In this document: positions 32,583-37,032 of the stretch, in pieces
Layout of the letters: every line of letters begins with the position of its first letter
How positions within the stretch are numbered: position 1 is the first letter of the stretch
Source of the DNA: DATDMG01 sp036518955
GTDB lineage: Bacteria > Actinomycetota > Actinomycetes > Actinomycetales > Kineosporiaceae
Direction of reading: 5' to 3'
Length of the DNA stretch: 37,032 bases
Assembly: GCA_036518955.1 (NCBI GenBank)
Contig: DATDMG010000260.1
Coordinates: forward strand, 1 to 37,032
The notes under the pieces: model-generated
The model's database searches: none
Told to the model about the DNA's origin: nothing
Seen by the model: only the letters and a program-made list of their open reading frames with translations
Position numbers and translations under genes: made by a program

Positions 32583-34784
32583 TCAGGTCGGCGCCGCCAG
32601 GAGAAATGGGTGGGGCCCAAGCGTCCAGCCCAGGAAGGGCGCGGCGGTGCCCGGGTCGGCCAGGCCGTCCAGGAGCGTTTGCCTCTGGTCGCGGGTGAGC
32701 TGGCTCCGCCGCGGCGCCTCCGCGCGGGCTTGATCGAGGACGGCGGGGCGATCCTCCTCGGGGGACATGGACAGGAAGAAGACGGCTTGGCGCCAGGCGT
32801 AGGCGGCGTTCTTCACGAGCCGCAGGCGGTGTCGCGCGGTTTGGGCGTTGCCGAGCAACCGGATGGCCTCGTCGAGAGCGGTCCCGGCCAGCTGGGCCCA
32901 CCCGTTGGCCGGCCGGACGCCGAGGCTCACCAGCGCGGCCAGGTTGTGCGTGGTGAGGATCTGCGCCTGCTCGATCACCATGCCGTTGGCTGCCACCGCC
33001 CTTCCCCCACCGCGCCCGCGCCCGGGCGGCCCCGCGCGCTCGGCGCACAGCCGCGCGAAGGCGTCACCGGCAGCCGGTGCCTCCGGGTCCGTCCGACGCA
33101 GCAGGTCCTGGTAGTCGATGCGGTAGTACCTGGCGTAGAGGCTGCGGGTCAGGACGTCGGCGGCCAGGCGGGCGGCGTGGGCGAACTTCGGGCTGAAGGT
33201 GCCCCTGAAGATGTCGGCCGCGAGTTCCTCGACCATCGGGACCGGGTGCCCTGCCTGGCGGGCCAGCAGGTCCAGTTCGCGGACGAGCCGGTTGGGCAGC
33301 GGGGTGCCGGGGAAGGTTTGCAACGCCGTCCCGGCCAGGCGGGTGGCCACCTCCACGCCGCCGGCACCGGTCGCCGCGCGGTGGGCCTGGATCGCCTGCA
33401 CCCACGGCAGTTCCTCGAACTGCACCTGCTTCTCCAGGTCGAGCAGTAGCAGGGAACGGCGGCGCCGGAACGCGGTGTAGGTCGCGGCCACCAGCGCTCG
33501 CGCCGCCGGGTCGGGGTACCCGGCGGCAACGGTGGACGCCGCGATCCGCGGCGCCAGGCTCGCCAGCACCTCCGCGGACGCCACGATCCCGTGCTGGACC
33601 AGCTCCTCGACGGTCCCGGCGCGGGCACGCTCGACCACGCGACGCACCGCTGCCGGGACGACGGGGCCCTCGGCGGGCAGCACGTGCTCGAGCTGGCTCG
33701 GCGTGAGGCCGGCCTCGTCGTCCAGGACGCGCCCGTCCGGCCTGCTGCCGTCGACCAGGGTGGCGAGCCGGGCGGCCAGTTCTCGGGCTACCTCGTGGTG
33801 CGGTCGGGCGGCGAGGTGGCTGGCTTGCTGCTCGCGCAGCGCTCGCAACCGGTCCGAGCCCGGCTCCCCGCGACGGTCCGCCATCGACCGGACGGCGTGC
33901 CGGAGCATGCCCCGTGCCCGCCCTGACAGGTCCCGACCCGCAACAACCTCCTCCAGCGCGCCGCGCAGGATCGCCAGGTTCTCCTTCGGCCGGCGATGCT
34001 TGCCGCACAACGTGTGCCGTTCGGCAAGGACGCGGTAGCGGTCCAGCAAGACCGCCGCGCGCTCGACCCACCCCGGCGGGTACTGCCCGGCGATCTGCCC
34101 GGCGTCGTCCACGGTCTCCAGCCACAGGGCCAGCAGCTCGTCGCCGAACGGCGCCCAGACCTGCAACGCCTCGCGGTGCGCCATCACCCGCTGGTTCGGA
34201 CGTCGTTCCGCCAGCGCCGCCCGAGTCTCACCGACGGTGTAACGCCACACCAGTCCGGGTTCGGGCATGGGGGTGGTGTGCTGTCGCGGGTGGAACCGCA
34301 GCTGGCCGGCGAACGGCCGGACGACGTCGACCAGCTGCTGGGAGCGCTCCGCATCCCCGGCGCAGACCAGCCAGGCGACGGTCAGCAGCACGGCCTCTTC
34401 CGGGACGTCGACGCGGTACCGGCGTGAGTCGAGCAGCTCGATCAGCTCGGCCAGGCCGCGCTCGGTCAGGTGATCGGCGAACGCTGAGGACGAGTCGGGC
34501 GGGTGCCCGGCGGCCGGGGCTCCGGTGGCGAACCCGCCGCGGACCACCGTCGGGGTCACCCACACCGGCCAGTCGCGGACCGGCGTCCGGCTCCCGATCC
34601 GGAGCGTGCCGTCGAGCATTCCCGTCACCACCTGCCGCCACTGGTGCAGCCGGCGTTCGGCCCGGTCGCGCACGGCCGGATCACGGTCCGTCAGGGACGT
34701 CACGAAGGCCCGCGTCAGCTCCGCCACCGGGTAACCCGTGCCGACCGTGGGTGGGTGCTCGATGTTGTCGTCCGCCGGGATCAC
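32583..34784 (-). CDS. large protein of unknown function (733 residues)
   Basis: This alpha-helical soluble protein has no signal peptide, membrane span or P-loop. Features include an N-terminal segment with RDWPVWVTPTVVRGGFATG (about 69-88), an Arg-rich middle and a C-terminal helical half. Coding bias is strong across the whole length, so it is a real gene. GTG 34784 is the first possible start; the only Shine-Dalgarno-like GAGG is very close. A tRNA-like cloverleaf ends 12 bp upstream on the same strand. I do not recognise the family. It faces the PLD-like gene and is divergent from the T4SS operon. Confidence 0.75.
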   Translation of the reverse strand: MIPADDNIEHPPTVGTGYPVAELTRAFVTSLTDRDPAVRDRAERRLHQWRQVVTGMLDGTLRIGSRTPVRDWPVWVTPTVVRGGFATGAPAAGHPPDSSSAFADHLTERGLAELIELLDSRRYRVDVPEEAVLLTVAWLVCAGDAERSQQLVDVVRPFAGQLRFHPRQHTTPMPEPGLVWRYTVGETRAALAERRPNQRVMAHREALQVWAPFGDELLALWLETVDDAGQIAGQYPPGWVERAAVLLDRYRVLAERHTLCGKHRRPKENLAILRGALEEVVAGRDLSGRARGMLRHAVRSMADRRGEPGSDRLRALREQQASHLAARPHHEVARELAARLATLVDGSRPDGRVLDDEAGLTPSQLEHVLPAEGPVVPAAVRRVVERARAGTVEELVQHGIVASAEVLASLAPRIAASTVAAGYPDPAARALVAATYTAFRRRRSLLLLDLEKQVQFEELPWVQAIQAHRAATGAGGVEVATRLAGTALQTFPGTPLPNRLVRELDLLARQAGHPVPMVEELAADIFRGTFSPKFAHAARLAADVLTRSLYARYYRIDYQDLLRRTDPEAPAAGDAFARLCAERAGPPGRGRGGGRAVAANGMVIEQAQILTTHNLAALVSLGVRPANGWAQLAGTALDEAIRLLGNAQTARHRLRLVKNAAYAWRQAVFFLSMSPEEDRPAVLDQARAEAPRRSQLTRDQRQTLLDGLADPGTAAPFLGWTLGPHPFLLAAPT

Positions 34785-34796
34785 CTCATCGTCTGC

Positions 34797-34871
34797 TGGC
34801 CAGCATGGCGGGTGCTGCCCCCGCGCCCTCCGGGTCTCGAGCCCGGTGCTCTGCTGCTGAGCTACACGCTG
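34797..34871 (-). tRNA. tRNA-like cloverleaf, anticodon CGA, non-canonical T-loop
   Basis: The minus strand folds as a complete 75-nt cloverleaf with encoded CCA. Acceptor stem: CAGCGTG with CATGCTG (one G-U). D-arm: stem GCTC/GAGC. Anticodon arm: CCGGG-CTCGAGA-CCCGG (T33, anticodon CGA). Variable loop: 5 nt. T-arm: GCGGG-GGCAGCA-CCCGC. All stems pair. It is abnormal in two places: the T-loop is GGCAGCA instead of TTCRANN, and the D-loop AGCAGCA lacks the GG pair. CGA would read the Ser codon UCG, but the long variable arm of tRNA-Ser is missing. It may be an element-borne tRNA variant or a structural mimic. Confidence 0.62.
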
Positions 34872-34954
34872 ATGTCGGCGCGACCCTACCCCAAGGTGCG
34901 CAGACCGGCGTGGGAGTTATCCACAGCCTCCTGTTCATGTCGGTTCTACCCGCC

Positions 34955-34960
34955 TAGCGT
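34955..34960 (+). promoter_or_regulatory. promoter -10 box (TAGCGT followed by CCC) for the T4SS operon
   Basis: CCTAGCGTCCCCG lies 35 bp before the first gene of the operon and matches the boxes at 30578 and 31938, suggesting shared control of the element's genes. Confidence 0.45.
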
Positions 34961-34994
34961 CCCCGTTAACTGAAATGAACCATGAGGGGGCGTC

Positions 34995-35285
34995 ATGCAG
35001 GGACTCGCTCAGGCCCTGGTCGAGCTCGGCGCGGCGGTGCCGAACCCGGGACCGGTCGCGCCGCCGGGGATGGAGAGGCCGGCGGAGATGCTGTTGGGCT
35101 GGATGAAGTGGATCGGGATCCTGGCCGGGATGGTCGGGCTGGGCATGTGCGCCCTGATGATGATCATCGGTCGGCGCAACCGGTCGAGCCTGGCCGTGGA
35201 CGGTGCGGCCGGGATCCCGTGGGTGCTGGCCGGTCTGTCGTTGATCACCCTGTCGTCCGGCCTGGTCGCCGCGGTCCTGGGCTGA
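34995..35285 (+). CDS. small two-TM protein, likely T4SS pilin-type subunit
   Basis: This 96-residue protein has two membrane spans (about 36-57 and 73-94) joined by a short charged loop (GRRNRSS). Its size, topology and position at the head of a T4SS operon fit VirB2/TrbC-like or PrgI-like components, but no signature residues settle it. GAGGGGG precedes ATG 34995. Confidence 0.68.
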   Translation: MQGLAQALVELGAAVPNPGPVAPPGMERPAEMLLGWMKWIGILAGMVGLGMCALMMIIGRRNRSSLAVDGAAGIPWVLAGLSLITLSSGLVAAVLG

Positions 35286-35304
35286 TGTCGTGACCGGGGG
35301 AACG

Positions 35305-36033
35305 ATGCACACCGATCCTGACCGGCGCCGCGCGCAACGCCAGCTCGCCGTCCTCGCCGCAGCCGTCGTCCTGTTGGTGGCAGCGGTCGGGCTGGTCGCC
35401 GTCCGGGTTCTGGGCCACGGGCGTCCCGAGGCCCGGCACCCTACGCCCGCACCTCGCCCGGTCGCTGCCGCTCCGGGCCGGCCGGCCGTGATCTGGCGGG
35501 AGGTGGCCGGGGTGCGGCTGCCGTTCTCGGCCGCCCACGGGCCACGGGTCACGGATCACGGGCGGGCGGCCGGTTACTCCCGCACCCGGCAGGGTGCCGC
35601 GCTGTCCGCCGTCCAGGTGCTGGCGCGCACCAGCGCCACCGCCGGGCCGGAGGTGTACCGGCCGGTACTGGCCGGGCAGGTCGTCGGCGCGAACGCCACG
35701 GTGCTGTCGCAGCGCCTGGACGAGCGGTACCAGCAGCTGCGGCACGAGCCGGGACTGACCGTCACGGACGGGCAGCCGATCCCGGGCAACAACGCCACCG
35801 TCGCCGGGTACCTGCTCGACGGCTACGACGAGCAGGCCGGGACGGCGCTGGTCGAGGTTCTGATGGGTGCGCCGGACCTGACCCCGGGGCAGGTCGTCGC
35901 CTTCGCGCTGAGCCTGCAGTGGACGGACGGCGACTGGCGCGTGCTCGCTCCACCGAACGGCGAGTGGGGCGCCCTGGCCCGCCTGCTGCCGAGCCGACCG
36001 GCCGGGACGCTCGACTACGGGCAGGTGGGCTGA
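35305..36033 (+). CDS. VirB8/TcpC-like conjugal transfer protein
   Basis: This 242-residue protein has a short cytoplasmic N-terminus, one membrane span (about 15-37), a Pro-rich linker and an extracytoplasmic NTF2-like domain (about 85-230) ending in ALSLQWTDGDWRVLAPPNGEW. This WxDGDWR ending is typical of VirB8-like scaffold proteins of actinobacterial T4SS. ATG 35305 has GGGGGA upstream; GTG 35290 is an alternative. It lies between the small TM protein and the TrbL-like gene. Confidence 0.75.
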   Translation: MHTDPDRRRAQRQLAVLAAAVVLLVAAVGLVAVRVLGHGRPEARHPTPAPRPVAAAPGRPAVIWREVAGVRLPFSAAHGPRVTDHGRAAGYSRTRQGAALSAVQVLARTSATAGPEVYRPVLAGQVVGANATVLSQRLDERYQQLRHEPGLTVTDGQPIPGNNATVAGYLLDGYDEQAGTALVEVLMGAPDLTPGQVVAFALSLQWTDGDWRVLAPPNGEWGALARLLPSRPAGTLDYGQVG

Positions 36034-36034
36034 G

Positions 36035-37032
36035 ATGGCGTGCGATCCGCTGCAGCCCGCGTCGTGCGTGGTGTCGGTGGCGGCGTCCGGTGCCGAGGCG
36101 GCGACCGCGGCGGTGGCGAACTCGTTCGCGGAGACGATCCGCGAGGGTGCGGTGTGGGTCATCAGGACGACGGTCGCCTGGTGGGTCGAGGTCCCGGCCA
36201 TCGACCTGGACGCCTCGCCGGCCACCGCGATCCGCGGCTACGTGCTCGGCCTCGCGGCCCTGGTCGCCGTCGCGGGCGTGATCTGGCAGGGGGTGCTGCT
36301 GGCGCTCTCGCGCCGTCCCGAGCCGGTGCTCGCGGTGGGTCGCGGCCTGTTCACCCTGGCGCTGTGGACGTCGATCGGCGTCGTCGGCCCGGCGGCGGCC
36401 CTGCGCGCCGGGGATGCGTTCTCCGACTGGGTGCTCACCCAGGCCGCCGGGGGCCGGGCCGCGGACCGGATCGTCGACCTCGCGCGGCTGGCGCCGGTGA
36501 GCGCGCCGGGCGCGGTGATGCTGCTCGGGCTGTTGATGATGCTGGCCGGGCTGGTGCAGGCGCTGCTGATGCTGTTCCGGGAGGCGTCGGTCGTCATCCT
36601 CGCCGGGGTCGTCGTGCTCGCGGCGGCCGGGTCGATGCTGGGGGCGACGCGGCCGTGGCTGCCGCGGGTGCTCGGCTGGCTGCTGGCGCTGATCTGCTAC
36701 AAGCCGGCCGCCGCGCTGGTGTACGCCTCCGCGCTCACGCTGGTGGGGGACAGCCAGGACGCCCGGTCGTTCTTCGTCGGCATCGCGATGATCCTGCTCT
36801 CGATCATCGCGCTCCCGGCGTTGATGCGGCTGTTCACCTGGACCACGGGCAGCGTCGGCGGGGGCGGCGGTGGCCTGGCCGCCCTCGCCGGCGCCACTGC
36901 GGCGTCCCTGCACGCCGGTGCGGCGCTGAGCTACCACCGGACCCGGGCCGCGCAGGACCACTCCCAGGACCTGCGCAACGACCTCGGCCCGGACGGCGGC
37001 CCTCCCGCGCTGCCGCCCCCGCCGACGGGGCC
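36035..37032 (+). CDS. TrbL/VirB6-like multi-TM conjugal transfer protein (3' partial)
   Basis: The frame is open from ATG 36035 (one base after the TGA of the VirB8-like gene) to the window end, 332 residues so far. It has six or so hydrophobic spans (about 69-91, 102-122, 160-180, 185-205, 213-235, 248-268), then a Gly-rich segment and a polar tail (SYHRTRAAQDH). This is the layout of TrbL/VirB6-type inner-membrane channel proteins of conjugative elements. The remaining T4SS genes would lie beyond the edge. Confidence 0.8.
   Translation, partial: MACDPLQPASCVVSVAASGAEAATAAVANSFAETIREGAVWVIRTTVAWWVEVPAIDLDASPATAIRGYVLGLAALVAVAGVIWQGVLLALSRRPEPVLAVGRGLFTLALWTSIGVVGPAAALRAGDAFSDWVLTQAAGGRAADRIVDLARLAPVSAPGAVMLLGLLMMLAGLVQALLMLFREASVVILAGVVVLAAAGSMLGATRPWLPRVLGWLLALICYKPAAALVYASALTLVGDSQDARSFFVGIAMILLSIIALPALMRLFTWTTGSVGGGGGGLAALAGATAASLHAGAALSYHRTRAAQDHSQDLRNDLGPDGGPPALPPPPTG

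Noticed and set aside
34797..34871. Ordinary tRNA-Ser(CGA) gene
   Set aside because: The fold fits, but the T-loop and D-loop are non-canonical and the long variable arm is missing, so it is listed as tRNA-like only.

Overview
The window comes from a very GC-rich actinomycete, probably Streptomyces or a close relative. The signs are strong third-position GC bias, a SARP regulator, a CitB-type two-component pair, T4SS genes of actinobacterial style and Rhs toxin modules. No rRNA genes, CRISPR array or integrase were seen.

Layout. (1) 1-7004: the 3' end of a SpoIIE/PP2C-type phosphatase gene, then a minus-strand PTS operon (EIIA-HPr-EI fusion followed by EIICB), with a divergent CitB-family two-component pair. 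(2) 7073-14238: a gene graveyard that I read as the remains of a clavam (alanylclavam-type) biosynthetic cluster. Flavin reductase, Oat2-like ornithine acetyltransferase and RidA genes look intact. A large SARP regulator is truncated. Serine hydroxymethyltransferase, threonine dehydratase, class III aminotransferase, luciferase-like monooxygenase, alpha/beta hydrolase and class I aminotransferase survive only as deleted or frameshifted fragments. The enzymes that build the beta-lactam core are absent. (3) 14326-15162: a metallophosphoesterase. (4) 15696-23346: a same-strand group that may be an undescribed nucleotide-signalling or conflict system. It holds a Pycsar-effector-like membrane protein, a CRP-family protein with conserved cyclic-nucleotide contacts, a class III cyclase-like protein, a P-loop (STAND-like) ATPase, an SPFH-like coiled-coil protein, a small membrane protein and a HEPN-like membrane protein. 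The last five genes overlap or nearly touch. The cyclase C-terminus and the ATPase N-terminus carry the same short motif. (5) 23662-24246: a secreted ricin-type lectin. (6) 24353-29292: two 5'-truncated Rhs tip modules, a barnase-like toxin with a barstar-domain immunity protein and a REase-like toxin with a putative immunity protein, separated by a transposase remnant. (7) 29911-37032: an HD-domain protein, two PLD-like (DUF5919-type) paralogues, a 733-residue unknown protein preceded by a tRNA-like cloverleaf, and the start of a T4SS operon (small two-TM protein, VirB8-like, TrbL/VirB6-like). This is probably part of an integrated conjugative element. Three promoters here share a TA(A/G)(T/C)GTCCC box.

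How the parts work together. The two-component pair probably controls the PTS operon through the shared intergenic region. The clavam remnant can no longer make a product by itself, although the intact oat and ridA genes could still act. In region 4 the cyclase-like and ATPase proteins probably meet through their shared motif, with the SPFH and HEPN membrane proteins downstream as scaffold and effector. All functional links in region 4 are inferred from gene order and motifs.
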